DNA of 64,000 nucleotides from Oscillospiraceae bacterium (GTDB lineage Bacteria > Bacillota > Clostridia > UMGS1840 > HGM11507). Location: NCBI GenBank assembly GCA_015068525.1, contig SVKJ01000002.1, forward strand, positions 1-64,000, read 5' to 3'. Numbering within the stretch: position 1 is the first letter of the stretch; the number at the start of each line of letters is the position of its first letter. The translations under genes were made by a program, and so were the position numbers. Below, one piece after another: positions 9,181-17,117 of this stretch. The notes below the pieces were generated by a model. That model saw only the letters and a program-made list of their open reading frames with translations, had not been told where the DNA came from and searched no databases.

Positions 9181-9303
9181 AATTTTGAAATCGAAGATTT
9201 CCCATTAAATTCAAAAACGCATAGCGTTTTTACCTTTATTCCTAATTCCTCTTTCCTAATTCCTAATTGAAATAATTTCGCATTTCGCACTTCAAATTAC
9301 GAA

Positions 9304-11679
9304 TTAAACCTTTTCCCCTGTATTTACCATTTCAATGTTCTTATTAGGACATCTGTTAAAGCACATTCCGCAAGCAACACATTCGTCACCGTGAATTTCA
9401 ATTTTATCCATTTTCGGATTATAAATAGCAAACTCGGAGCAGATTGTTTTACATAACTGGCAACCTTCGCCACATCCGCATTTTAAGCAGCGACTTGCTT
9501 CTTTAATTGCTTCATCAATGGTTGAAATAACCGCTTCAGCTTTTTTAGTATTACCGATATATCCGTTTCTTTCTAAAACATTATCTTTCTTAACAGCAGT
9601 AACACTTTCAACACCTGTAAGAGTAGCATTGTCGCCCATTATTTCTTTATCAACTCTTGCCGCTTCATTAACACCTTTTGCACAAGCAGCAACTATAGTT
9701 GCATTCTTAGACCAGGAATCGCCGTCATAAATATCATCACAAACGATAGCTATTTCTTCGCCGATTGAACCTTTAAATTTAGCAACATTACCTGATTTTT
9801 CTATAAATGAAAGGTTATTTACAAATTTAGCGCCCTTATCTGTAACTTCTTTGATAAGTTCTTTTACAATGCTTCTTCCTTCGCTGATTGGGCTACCTGC
9901 AATTACAACAGATTTTGCACCGTTATTAATAGAATAAAGTGCCATATCAAATACATCAAGGCTCTTACCCCAAATAACAATGTCTTTACCTGAAGTATCA
10001 GTATCATCGCCCATTATTAAAGAATAGCCTGACTTGATTGTTTCATTTGCACTCTTTTCGGAAGGAATGTACGCTTTAATATATGAATCAAATTCTGAAA
10101 CGCATTTTTCACATACTTCTTTTCCTGTTTCAAACTTAACGCCTTTTTTATCAAGGTCGGAAATTATATCGTCTAAAATGCTCTGAGGAAGTCTGCCGCT
10201 TTTTACCATCATAAGAAGTGAGCCGCCGATTTCAGTATCTTTTTCAAATACTGTAACATCATAACCTGCTCTTGCAAGGTCACCTGCTGCAGAAAGTCCC
10301 ATAGGACCTGAACCGATAACAGCAACTTTTTTGCCGTTTTTTTCTTTTACTTCTTCATGTTTTTCCCAGCCTTCTTTTTTTGCCATATCTAAAACGAACT
10401 TTTTAAGTTCACGGATTTTAACAGGTTCTCCCCCTTCGCCTCTTACACAGGCATCTTCACAAGGATGTGCACAAACATAAGCACAAGCACCCTGTAATGC
10501 TCCTTTTGAAATAATAAGGTCGTACGCTTCTCTAAATTCGCCTTTTGCAATTTTTGAAACATAAGCCTGAACAGGAACGTGAAGAGGACAAGCCGCTTTA
10601 CAAGGACCTGAAAGGTTAGGATTTTTTATCTGAGCGTATCCGTTATAAATTGTAAGTTCAGGAGCTGTTTTAAGTTCAGGAACAATTTTTCCGCAGAAAT
10701 CATCAATTGTTTCATATCCGTGCTTATCCATATAATCTTTCATACCCTTAATCATAGGACGAACTATATCAAAACCACTGATTAAAGTTTCAGCACAAAC
10801 ACCAAGTAAATTACCTCCGCAAAGTACCATTTCAACTGCATCTTTCCAGTTAGTAATACCACCTGCTGCCATAATTTTAGGTTCAGGACCGTTAACTTTT
10901 CTTATTTCATAAGTATCTCTTTGTGCGATTGGTTTTAACCAGTTACCGCAATAACAACTCATACTAACTTCGTCCTGAAGATGATATATTGCCTGTTCAG
11001 GATGGTCTAAATCAAGTTCAGGAATACCAAGACGGTTACCTGTTCCGCCTACTGCGTCTGCTCCTGCAGCGTAAAGTGCAGATGCAATATTTGCAATCTG
11101 ACCGCCTTCAGGAGTGAGTTTAACAAATAGCGGAATATTTATAACTTTTTTAATTTCTCTTACGATTTCGGCAACTGCATCTCCCTGCTGACCTAAACTT
11201 GCGCCGGTTTGTTTTGCTGCAGATTTGCTTCCTCCGCTTGTTAAATTAACATTATATGACATATTAGGACAGCACATATTAAGTTCTATAATATCTGCTC
11301 CTGCTTCTTCAAACTTTTTAGCCATATTAACCCAGCCTGAAACACCTTCGTCCCCTGCATAGGTAATATTTGCAAAAAGTTTAAGGTCAGTAAGTACTTT
11401 TTTTGCTTCTCTTACAAGTTCTAATCCCTGTTCGAAAGTAAGCCTTTTTTCAGCAGTAAACGCAAGCGCATTTGTTTCTTTAAACATTGCATAACGAGGT
11501 TTACGATTTATGTATGGCGCAGGGTCTATTGAAAGTTTGATACTTGCAGCAGCCCAGCCTGTTTCTTCAATTCTTTTTAACTGTGCAACAGATTTAGTGG
11601 TAGGTCCTGATGCAACAAAGAAAGGATTTTTAAATTCTACTCCGCCGACTGTAACGGGAATTCTAATATCATTTAACAT
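9304..11679 (-). CDS. PreA-PreT-like fusion: dihydroorotate/dihydropyrimidine dehydrogenase-type flavoprotein
   Basis: The 791-residue protein has three parts. Residues 1 to about 335 form an FMN-binding TIM barrel of the DHODH/PreA type (AGGITNWKDAVEMVLCGG, ELNMCCPN). About 355-440 is a GltD/PreT-type Fe-S helical domain (CKAACPLHVP, CAYVCAHPCEDAC). A Rossmann FAD/NAD domain follows (VAVIGSGPMGLSAAGDLA), then a C-terminal ferredoxin with one clear motif CVACGMCFNRCP. PreA and PreT are usually separate, and eukaryotic DPD has the order FAD domain then FMN domain, so this fusion is in the opposite order. The ATG at 11679 is preferred over an upstream GTG because AAAGGAG is correctly spaced to it. 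It is co-transcribed with the oxidoreductase 17 bp upstream. The substrate is not established. Confidence 0.8.
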   Translation of the reverse strand: MLNDIRIPVTVGGVEFKNPFFVASGPTTKSVAQLKRIEETGWAAASIKLSIDPAPYINRKPRYAMFKETNALAFTAEKRLTFEQGLELVREAKKVLTDLKLFANITYAGDEGVSGWVNMAKKFEEAGADIIELNMCCPNMSYNVNLTSGGSKSAAKQTGASLGQQGDAVAEIVREIKKVINIPLFVKLTPEGGQIANIASALYAAGADAVGGTGNRLGIPELDLDHPEQAIYHLQDEVSMSCYCGNWLKPIAQRDTYEIRKVNGPEPKIMAAGGITNWKDAVEMVLCGGNLLGVCAETLISGFDIVRPMIKGMKDYMDKHGYETIDDFCGKIVPELKTAPELTIYNGYAQIKNPNLSGPCKAACPLHVPVQAYVSKIAKGEFREAYDLIISKGALQGACAYVCAHPCEDACVRGEGGEPVKIRELKKFVLDMAKKEGWEKHEEVKEKNGKKVAVIGSGPMGLSAAGDLARAGYDVTVFEKDTEIGGSLLMMVKSGRLPQSILDDIISDLDKKGVKFETGKEVCEKCVSEFDSYIKAYIPSEKSANETIKSGYSLIMGDDTDTSGKDIVIWGKSLDVFDMALYSINNGAKSVVIAGSPISEGRSIVKELIKEVTDKGAKFVNNLSFIEKSGNVAKFKGSIGEEIAIVCDDIYDGDSWSKNATIVAACAKGVNEAARVDKEIMGDNATLTGVESVTAVKKDNVLERNGYIGNTKKAEAVISTIDEAIKEASRCLKCGCGEGCQLCKTICSEFAIYNPKMDKIEIHGDECVACGMCFNRCPNKNIEMVNTGEKV

Positions 11680-11696
11680 TTTTAACACTCCTTTAA

Positions 11697-12767
11697 TTAT
11701 TTAATATCAGGGTTTACGATTTTAATACCTTCTTTTGCAGATTTGTAAATATAGTTAACAACTTTAAGAATTTCTAAACCGTCAACACCTCTTAAACCTA
11801 CTTTTGCGTCTTTATTATCTCTTACACATTCCATAAAGTGTCTGATTTCACCGATATATCCTAAGTTATATTTTTCGTCAACTGCAGGTCTTGACCAGCC
11901 TGTTGTAACTTCTGCTTTTTCAACTGTATATTCTACACCGGGAATTGAGTAAAGTTGGATTGGAGAAGAGAATGTTAAATCAACTGCCATTTTTCCTTCT
12001 TTACCATAAATTTCAATACTGTCTTCCATACCGCCGCATGCTAAGTAGTTTGCTTCTAAAAGTGCACTTGTGCCGTCTTTGAATTTAATCATAACAGCAG
12101 CCCAGTCTTCCCCTTCCATTGTTTTATGCCACATATTATTTTCTAAACCGCCTGATGTCATAGCAACAAGTTCGGTCCATTCATTGTTTTTCATAGCAAG
12201 CATAAATCCGATTGGATGACATCCTAAGTGAATCATACTTCCGCCGCCGCAGAATTCAATTTTCTGAGCAAATGGTGAGTGAGAACCACAGTGACATTCT
12301 CTTGCTCTTACATAAGTCTGTTCGCCGATTGCGCCTTCTTTAACAAGTTCCAATGCTTTGTTAAGAGCAGGTGCAAATAACCAGTCTTCTGCATAATATA
12401 ATTTTTTGCCTGCTTTTTTAGATGCTTCAAGCATTTCTTCTGCATCAGATAAAGTTGTAGCAATTGGTTTTTCAGTTATAACATTTTTACCCTTAGAAAA
12501 TGCATAAACTGCTATATCGTGATGTAAAAAGTTTGGTAAGCAGATATCAACAACATCACAGTCAACTGCATCAATTGCTTTATATGCATCATCATAAACT
12601 TCTACATCTTTAAGTCCGTATCTTTTGATAATATCGTGCGCTCTGTCTGTCGCTTTGTCACAGATAGCAACGATTTTTGCAATATCAGTACATCTTGAGT
12701 ACCCATCCATGTGAAGGTCAGCAGAAAATGCCGCACCTACGATTAAAACTTTTACTTGATTTGCCAT
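11697..12767 (-). CDS. Gfo/Idh/MocA-family NAD(P)-dependent oxidoreductase
   Basis: The 356-residue protein has an N-terminal Rossmann fold (VLIVGAAFSADLH) and the family EKP motif (VITEKPIATTLSDA) that holds the nicotinamide side. The C-terminal substrate domain contains the conserved GGGSMIHLGCHPIGF helix. Family members act on sugars, inositols and related polyols. The ribosome binding site is GGAGG. It sits between the TetR regulator and the PreA/PreT-like fusion in one minus-strand operon, which suggests a shared catabolic or reductive route. The sequence does not reveal the substrate. Confidence 0.88.
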   Translation of the reverse strand: MANQVKVLIVGAAFSADLHMDGYSRCTDIAKIVAICDKATDRAHDIIKRYGLKDVEVYDDAYKAIDAVDCDVVDICLPNFLHHDIAVYAFSKGKNVITEKPIATTLSDAEEMLEASKKAGKKLYYAEDWLFAPALNKALELVKEGAIGEQTYVRARECHCGSHSPFAQKIEFCGGGSMIHLGCHPIGFMLAMKNNEWTELVAMTSGGLENNMWHKTMEGEDWAAVMIKFKDGTSALLEANYLACGGMEDSIEIYGKEGKMAVDLTFSSPIQLYSIPGVEYTVEKAEVTTGWSRPAVDEKYNLGYIGEIRHFMECVRDNKDAKVGLRGVDGLEILKVVNYIYKSAKEGIKIVNPDIK

Positions 12768-12806
12768 ATTGAATTCCTCCGCTTTAAATTATTTTTAGTA
12801 GATAAA

Positions 12807-13412
12807 TTATTTTTTTATATTAGATAAAATCATTTCCGTAACATTTTCAACTCTTTTTGAAAAGGAAATATCCCCTTTTAAAAAGTTTGACATTGTGTGC
12901 TTATTGGAAAAGTAAGAAAACGTAAAGGTCATAATGGAGAACACAACCTGATTTTCGTCTGTGTCTTCTTTAAATTCGCCGTTTTTCTTTCCCTCTGCCA
13001 AAACTTTGAACATATAGTCCATAACTCTTGTCTTAACATCGGATAAATCCATTTCCTTTATGTATTTCCCTTCGTTAAGATTTTCCCACAATATAAGTTT
13101 TATATATGCAGGGTTATTTTTTAAAAATTCAAAGTACATTTTTATAATATTGGTAATGGCTTCAACACAGGTGGTATATTCTTTAAAGATTCCGCTTTCC
13201 GCTCTTGCCATTTTCTTGTACGCTTCGTGAAGTACAACTTTATAAAGATCCTCTTTGCTTTTAAAATCTTTATAAATAAGCCTTTTGTTGACCCCCGAAA
13301 TTAATGCGATTTCGTCAACTCTTGCACCGTAAAGACCTTTCTTTGCAAAAACCTCTTCTGCGGCTTTTATAATAAGTTCTCTGTTAGTGCTTTTAAGTAT
13401 TTCTTTTTCCAA
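12807..13412 (-). CDS. TetR/AcrR-family transcriptional regulator
   Basis: The 201-residue protein has an N-terminal TetR helix-turn-helix (about 13-58, AAEEVFAKKGLYGARVDEIALISGV then NKRLIYKDFKSKEDLY) and an all-helical ligand domain. The start is a TTG at 13412 preceded by GGTGGTGA. It is the first gene of the operon with the Gfo/Idh/MocA oxidoreductase (39 bp gap) and the PreA/PreT-like fusion. A perfect 16-bp palindrome lies directly after the -10 box of its promoter, so it most likely represses its own operon and is released by an unknown ligand. Confidence 0.9.
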   Translation of the reverse strand: MEKEILKSTNRELIIKAAEEVFAKKGLYGARVDEIALISGVNKRLIYKDFKSKEDLYKVVLHEAYKKMARAESGIFKEYTTCVEAITNIIKMYFEFLKNNPAYIKLILWENLNEGKYIKEMDLSDVKTRVMDYMFKVLAEGKKNGEFKEDTDENQVVFSIMTFTFSYFSNKHTMSNFLKGDISFSKRVENVTEMILSNIKK

Positions 13413-13470
13413 AAAATCACCACCGCATTTTTTTATAAAGCAGAAACAAAAAACTTCGCATCTGCTTAAA

Positions 13471-13486
13471 GTAACTATTTAGTTAC
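13471..13486. promoter_or_regulatory. predicted TetR operator
   Basis: The perfect palindrome GTAACTATTTAGTTAC directly abuts the -10 element and covers the expected +1 site. The position is typical of an autorepressing TetR protein. Confidence 0.7.
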
Positions 13487-13515
13487 ATTGTAGCACCAAT
13501 AGTTTGATTTGTCAA
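13487..13515 (-). promoter_or_regulatory. promoter of the TetR - oxidoreductase - flavoprotein operon
   Basis: On the minus strand TTGACA (13510-13515), a 17-bp spacer and TACAAT (13487-13492). Confidence 0.8.
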
Positions 13516-13605
13516 TATATAAAAGAAAAGTCATTACAGATATTTTTTAACCTGTAGTGACATAAAATAATTATTATTGTAAAAAGATTCCGTGTCTTCC
13601 TAAGC

Positions 13606-13631
13606 GGGAGGGCATGGAAACCCTCCCCTAC
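13606..13631. repeat. GGGAGGG-CAYGGARN-CCCTCCC palindrome, copy 2
   Basis: GGGAGGG CATGGAAA CCCTCCC CTAC. See the copies at 9155 and 38359. Confidence 0.8.
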
Positions 13632-13652
13632 GATTTAAATAAAATATAAAAA

Positions 13653-13680
13653 CGCAAAACGCCGTATGGCATGTTTTGCG
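13653..13680 (+). repeat. AT-bulge hairpin, copy 2
   Basis: Outer stem CGCAAAAC/GTTTTGCG, inner stem GCC/GGC, loop GTAT, AT bulge on the 3' side. It is followed eight bases later by the tandem hairpin array. Confidence 0.85.
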
Positions 13681-13688
13681 TCTTTAAC

Positions 13689-13781
13689 GTTTGTTCGAAG
13701 AACAAACATATCACATTGACAAAGGCAATATATCACATTTGCAAAGCAAATATATCACGTTATCGCAAGATAACATATCAC
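13689..13781. repeat. tandem array of four unlike hairpins with constant ATATCAC spacer
   Basis: Four short hairpins: GTTTGTTC-GAA-GAACAAAC, ATTGAC-AAA-GGCAAT (one mismatch), ATTTGC-AAA-GCAAAT and GTTATC-GCAA-GATAAC. Each is followed by exactly ATATCAC (13708-13714, 13730-13736, 13752-13758, 13775-13781). The stems share no sequence with each other. Only the spacer and the unit size are conserved. Confidence 0.85.
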
Positions 13782-13803
13782 TGTTTGACCATTTTTACAT
13801 CTT

Positions 13804-13839
13804 TTTAATGGGCAAGGCTCGATGCCTTGCACCATTAAA
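13804..13839. repeat. nested hairpin TTTAATGG...CCATTAAA
   Basis: Outer arms TTTAATGG/CCATTAAA enclose inner arms CAAGGC/GCCTTG with loop TCGAT. It stands between the hairpin array and the 250-bp element. Confidence 0.6.
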
Positions 13840-13840
13840 C

Positions 13841-14099
13841 GTAAGATAGGAAAAATTGTTCAGATTGGACGAAAAAAAGGAACAAACTTTTTTAAGTTTG
13901 TTCCCGTAAGCCCGAAGGCGTACTAAGTACGTCGAGTGGTTTTTTTCGTTCAAAGTGCAAATATTAAATTACATAAATCGCTCTAAGCGATTTATACCTT
14001 GTTTTTTGGTTGAAACAATCACATTTAATTATTCTTCGTGATTTTGTATCTTCATATTTAATCCCTATTTGCACGTTCTGGACCATTTTTACATCTTAC
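13841..14099 (-). repeat. 250-bp structured gene-end element, copy 1
   Basis: About 105 bp are nearly identical to 17129-17240 (the part starting AAAAATTGTTCAGATTGGAC). Both copies end, on the gene side, in GCACGTTCTGGAC followed by a short A/T-rich terminus. On the minus strand it carries GGAACAAACTT...AAGTTTGTTCC followed by TTTTTTT, an intrinsic-terminator shape, plus a GCC-TTCG-GGC hairpin. Outer arms GTAAGAT (13841-13847) and ATCTTAC (14093-14099) pair and contain the stop codon of the GT2 gene. The hairpin ATAAATCG...CGATTTAT lies at 13973-13995. Seventeen bases of the right edge also occur at 13787-13803. Confidence 0.8.
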
Positions 14100-15334
14100 T
14101 GAAGGTCTGATGCTGCTATTTTTCTCGTATGCTCGGTGTGGAACCAATCCTTGTTATTCTTTCTTATCACACCCACAACCGCAATCGGAAGCCATGTATA
14201 AGTATAAACAAGGTATGGTACATAATAGATAATCATTTTCTTTGTAAGTTTGCCTTCTGCCCACAGAACTAAAGGTGTAAGTAAGAACTGCCCCAACATA
14301 ACAAGATTCCACAAATACGGCGGAATAGCAAGGTTGGTTAAAAACCACATTTCAAGCGGTGGATAGAACAGTTTAATAAATGAAACTGTTGTTATAATAA
14401 GAAGCATAATTAGTAAAGTAGGCTGAAGAAGATATATAATACAGTCAAATGCTAAAACATCATTTTCTTTAACCGCTTTTTTGAAAAGACGGGGAATAAA
14501 TCTTGATGCAACATCGGCATGTCCCTGCATCCATCTTGTTCTTTGCTTAACCGACTGAGAAAGAGTAAGAGGCTTTTCGTCATAAACTATCGCTTCTTTT
14601 GCATACCCTACTGAAATTCCGTTAAGAACAAGTTGCATGGTAAATTCCATATCTTCAGCAAGACAAGTAGCGCTCCATCCGTATTCTCTTATAATATCGC
14701 ATGAAACTGCAAAACCTGTTCCTGAAATCTGATTGGAAAGCCCTAAATTGCTTCTTGCAGACTGATATACTTTGTTAAGGCACCAGAATGATATAGCATA
14801 AGAAGCAGTTATCCATGAATCGTTAGGATTTTTAGTATCTATATATCCCTGAACTGCCTTAAAGCCCTGATTGAATTTAACATTCATTTCATTTAAGAAA
14901 TTTTTGTGAACAATATTATCTGCATCAAATACACAAATAGCATCATATTCTTTGTCCATCTTAAAAATTCGCTCAAACATCCAGTTAAGAGCATATCCCT
15001 TGCCCTTGTCCTTATCGGAAAATCTTTCATGGACATCGGCACCATGCTCTCTTGCAATTTTGGCAGTATCGTCAGTACAGTTATCGGCTATGACAAAAAT
15101 ATCATACTTATCTTTATCATAATCTATATCCTTTAAACTGTCCACAATTTCAGAAACAACCTTTTCCTCATTGTGCGCTGCAACTACCATTGCAAATCTA
15201 TGTTTTTCATTTTTAATCTCTTTAGATTTGTTATCCCCAATAAATGCAAATATCCCAACCAGTATATGATACAAACCGATTACGATAACAAATAACTGTA
15301 TCAGAACTGACAAAGCATAAATTATTACATTCAT
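14096..15334 (-). CDS. processive membrane glycosyltransferase, GT2 (hyaluronan/cellulose/PNAG synthase-like)
   Basis: The 412-residue protein has one N-terminal membrane helix (about 5-33), a cytosolic GT-A domain and about four C-terminal membrane helices (from about 290). Donor and metal motifs are visible: AAHNEEKVV, ADNCTDD, the DxD-type FDADN, the acceptor-site AEDMEF and the Q(R)xRW-type QRTRWMQG that marks processive enzymes. It likely polymerises a surface polysaccharide from a UDP-sugar. No polysaccharide operon surrounds it. The stop codon lies inside the outer arm of a repeat element. The product sugar cannot be told. Confidence 0.85.
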   Translation of the reverse strand: MNVIIYALSVLIQLFVIVIGLYHILVGIFAFIGDNKSKEIKNEKHRFAMVVAAHNEEKVVSEIVDSLKDIDYDKDKYDIFVIADNCTDDTAKIAREHGADVHERFSDKDKGKGYALNWMFERIFKMDKEYDAICVFDADNIVHKNFLNEMNVKFNQGFKAVQGYIDTKNPNDSWITASYAISFWCLNKVYQSARSNLGLSNQISGTGFAVSCDIIREYGWSATCLAEDMEFTMQLVLNGISVGYAKEAIVYDEKPLTLSQSVKQRTRWMQGHADVASRFIPRLFKKAVKENDVLAFDCIIYLLQPTLLIMLLIITTVSFIKLFYPPLEMWFLTNLAIPPYLWNLVMLGQFLLTPLVLWAEGKLTKKMIIYYVPYLVYTYTWLPIAVVGVIRKNNKDWFHTEHTRKIAASDLQ

Positions 15335-15447
15335 TTACATAACCTGACCTTTCATTCTTTTTTACACAAATTTTCACACTACCTTACAACACTATACACC
15401 ACTTTTTTAAATTTTGCAAGTGTTTTCACATTTTTTCTTTTTTTGAT

Positions 15448-15477
15448 TTGACTTTTACATAAGATTAGTAGTATTAT
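15448..15477 (+). promoter_or_regulatory. promoter of the HD-domain gene
   Basis: TTGACT (15448-15453), an 18-bp spacer and TATTAT (15472-15477). Confidence 0.55.
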
Positions 15478-15508
15478 TAATATGTAAAATGTTAAAAGAG
15501 GTATGACT

Positions 15509-16087
15509 ATGGATTATAAAGAACGATTTTTGGAAATTTATAAAAAATTTATAAAAAGAGAGGGCAGTGAAGCGCTTCTTAACTATCTTTTAAGTGAAAG
15601 TTGTGACTTTTTCCATGCTCCTGCAAGTACAAGATACCACCTTGCATCTGACGGGGGACTTTTAATTCACAGCCTTAATGTTTATGACTGCTTAAAAGAA
15701 TATCTTAACCGACCATTTATTAAAGAAAAATGTAATCTTACTTACTCTGACGAAACAATCGCAATTGTTTCTTTACTTCATGATTTGTGTAAAATCAACT
15801 GCTATAAAAAAAGTTTTCGGAATGTAAAAGATGAAACGGGAAAATGGATACAGGTACCGTCTTACGACTTTGACGATTCCCTCCCTTACGGGCATGGTGA
15901 AAAGAGCGTTTATATCATAACAGGATTTATGAAACTTACAAGAGAAGAAGCCTTTGCAATAAGATACCATATGGGATTTTCAGGAACGGAAGATCAAAGG
16001 AATATATCAAATGCTTTTTCCCAGTATCCCCTTGCATTTGCTCTTTCTACAGCAGATATGGAAGCAACTTTCCTTGTGGAGAAATAA
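15509..16087 (+). CDS. HD-domain phosphohydrolase-like protein
   Basis: The 192-residue protein has the metal ligands of an HD domain: GGLLIHSLNV, the HD pair in LLHDLCKI, HGEKSV, and RYHMGF near the C-terminus. HD proteins of this size hydrolyse nucleotides or other phosphoesters, and the substrate here is not known. The ATG at 15509 was chosen over one 6 bp upstream because the AAAGAGG ribosome binding site is then 7 bases away. It is followed after 3 bp by the QueG-like gene, so the two form an operon. Confidence 0.8.
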   Translation: MDYKERFLEIYKKFIKREGSEALLNYLLSESCDFFHAPASTRYHLASDGGLLIHSLNVYDCLKEYLNRPFIKEKCNLTYSDETIAIVSLLHDLCKINCYKKSFRNVKDETGKWIQVPSYDFDDSLPYGHGEKSVYIITGFMKLTREEAFAIRYHMGFSGTEDQRNISNAFSQYPLAFALSTADMEATFLVEK

Positions 16088-16090
16088 ACT

Positions 16091-16717
16091 ATGGATATAT
16101 TACATACTCTTAAAGAAAAAATACTCGACTGGGGCGCTTATGATGTCGGATTTTTCAATGATGATTTTAAAGGATATAAAAACGGAATATCCTTTTATGT
16201 AAAATTATCTTACGATATTTTAAAAGAAATTGACGATGCCCCTACATATACATACTTTCATCATTACAGAACAGTCAATGCATTTATTGACAGGATAGCA
16301 CTTAAAACAGGGATATTTCTTGATAAAAACGGCTATAATTATTTTTCCATACCTGCATCGCAGACTGTAAACGGAAATACCAGCCTTTCAGGAGAATATT
16401 CTCACAAAAAAGGTGCAGTGCTTTCCGGTCTTGGATATATTGGCAAAAGCAGTCTTTTTATAAGTAAAAATCACGGTTCAATGGTAAGGCTTGGCACAGT
16501 ATTTACAAACCTTGACCTAAAGGCAGAAAATAAAATAATGGAAAATGAATGCGGTGAATGTAAAATATGCATTAATAAATGTCCTGCGATGGCAATTTCA
16601 GAGGCAGGTATTGACAGGAAATCCTGCTCGGATTATATGAAAAGGGCATATCAGCATATTGGCAGAGGCTCGGTTTGCGGAATTTGCATTAAAACTTGCC
16701 CGAAAAACAAGTTTTAA
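16091..16717 (+). CDS. short epoxyqueuosine reductase (QueG)-like Fe-S protein
   Basis: The 208-residue protein carries GYIGKSSLFISKNHGSMVRLG, typical of the cobalamin-binding QueG-type domain. Two [4Fe-4S] motifs follow (CGECKICINKCP, then a distant Cys and CGICIKTCP). True QueG proteins are around 310-390 residues. This one has a shorter N-terminal part and no C-terminal HEAT repeats, so it may be a related corrinoid Fe-S reductase rather than the queuosine enzyme. No other queuosine gene is nearby. It shares an operon with the HD protein. Confidence 0.7.
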   Translation: MDILHTLKEKILDWGAYDVGFFNDDFKGYKNGISFYVKLSYDILKEIDDAPTYTYFHHYRTVNAFIDRIALKTGIFLDKNGYNYFSIPASQTVNGNTSLSGEYSHKKGAVLSGLGYIGKSSLFISKNHGSMVRLGTVFTNLDLKAENKIMENECGECKICINKCPAMAISEAGIDRKSCSDYMKRAYQHIGRGSVCGICIKTCPKNKF

Positions 16718-16815
16718 TGAATAATTAATAATGAATAATGAATAATTGTGGTATAAATTCCTTAAGGAATTTATGGAATTAAAAAACGCAAAAGACCGAA
16801 TGGTATCTTTTGCGT
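16718..16815. repeat. ATTATTCATT repeat, ATAAATTCC hairpin and AT-bulge hairpin copy 3
   Basis: This follows the QueG-like stop: ATGAATAATTAATAATGAAT, the palindrome ATAAATTCCTT/AAGGAATTTAT (16753-16774), then the AT-bulge hairpin CGCAAAAG-ACC-GAAT-GGT-AT-CTTTTGCG (16787-16814). The same module order is seen at 56397-56497. Confidence 0.75.
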
Positions 16816-17094
16816 TTAGTGCAGTAATACTCGAACCCAATATGGTTTTAAAATGGAAATTTCGCGTAATATAGCAGAAATCCCTGCGAACATACGAAAG
16901 TATAATTCTTGAAATTTCTTTATCTTACCCAAAATTTCTCATTTTAAAACTCGCAGACCTTAAACCTTGGAAAATTTTCAAGATTTTTGATGCGGAGTCT
17001 GCAGTCAGGCTTGTCGCCTTACAAAGACGACAAATTAAAAAGATTGGAATTTAACAGGTTTAAGGCATATTGTGTTCAAGTCTTACTGCACTAA
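16816..17094. mobile_element. 279-bp MITE with 29-bp imperfect terminal inverted repeats
   Basis: The ends TTAGTGCAGTAA and TTACTGCACTAA are inverted, and similarity continues inward to about 29 bp (ACTCGAACCCAATATG against the inverted end GACTTGAACACAATATG). There is no coding frame. Internal hairpins include a GTCGCCTT/AAGACGAC-type stem. It interrupts the module series between an AT-bulge hairpin and a relic of the tandem hairpin array, so it is a later insertion. Confidence 0.7.
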
Positions 17095-17095
17095 G

Positions 17096-17117
17096 GCAAA
17101 TATATCACGTTAAGACC
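17096..17117. repeat. relic of a tandem hairpin array (one ATATCAC spacer left)
   Basis: GCAAAT followed by ATATCAC (17102-17108) and GTTAAGACC matches the third unit of the array at 13737-13758. The partner arm is missing, apparently lost to the adjacent MITE. Confidence 0.6.

Larger units (their letters stand above)
9032..9268. repeat. MITE-like composite repeat with TTAGGAATTAGGAAT inverted ends
   Basis: A 237-bp non-coding element. The left end (AATTAGGAATGAGGATTTAG) is inverted at the right end (TTTCCTAATTCCTAATT). Inside are one AT-bulge hairpin (9070-9099), one GGGAGGG palindrome (9155-9180) and a second hairpin AAAAACGC-ATA-GCGTTTTT (9223-9241). A homologous composite with the same module order lies at 48462-48680. 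A 69-codon open frame across it is part of the repeat and not a gene. Confidence 0.75.

Noticed and set aside
9061..9270. 69-codon plus-strand ORF
   Set aside because: It lies wholly inside a composite repeat with inverted ends and has no ribosome binding site.
13689..13781. Regular spacing suggested a CRISPR array
   Set aside because: The constant part is only 7 bp, the variable parts are themselves palindromes of 11-19 bp, and no cas gene is in the window.
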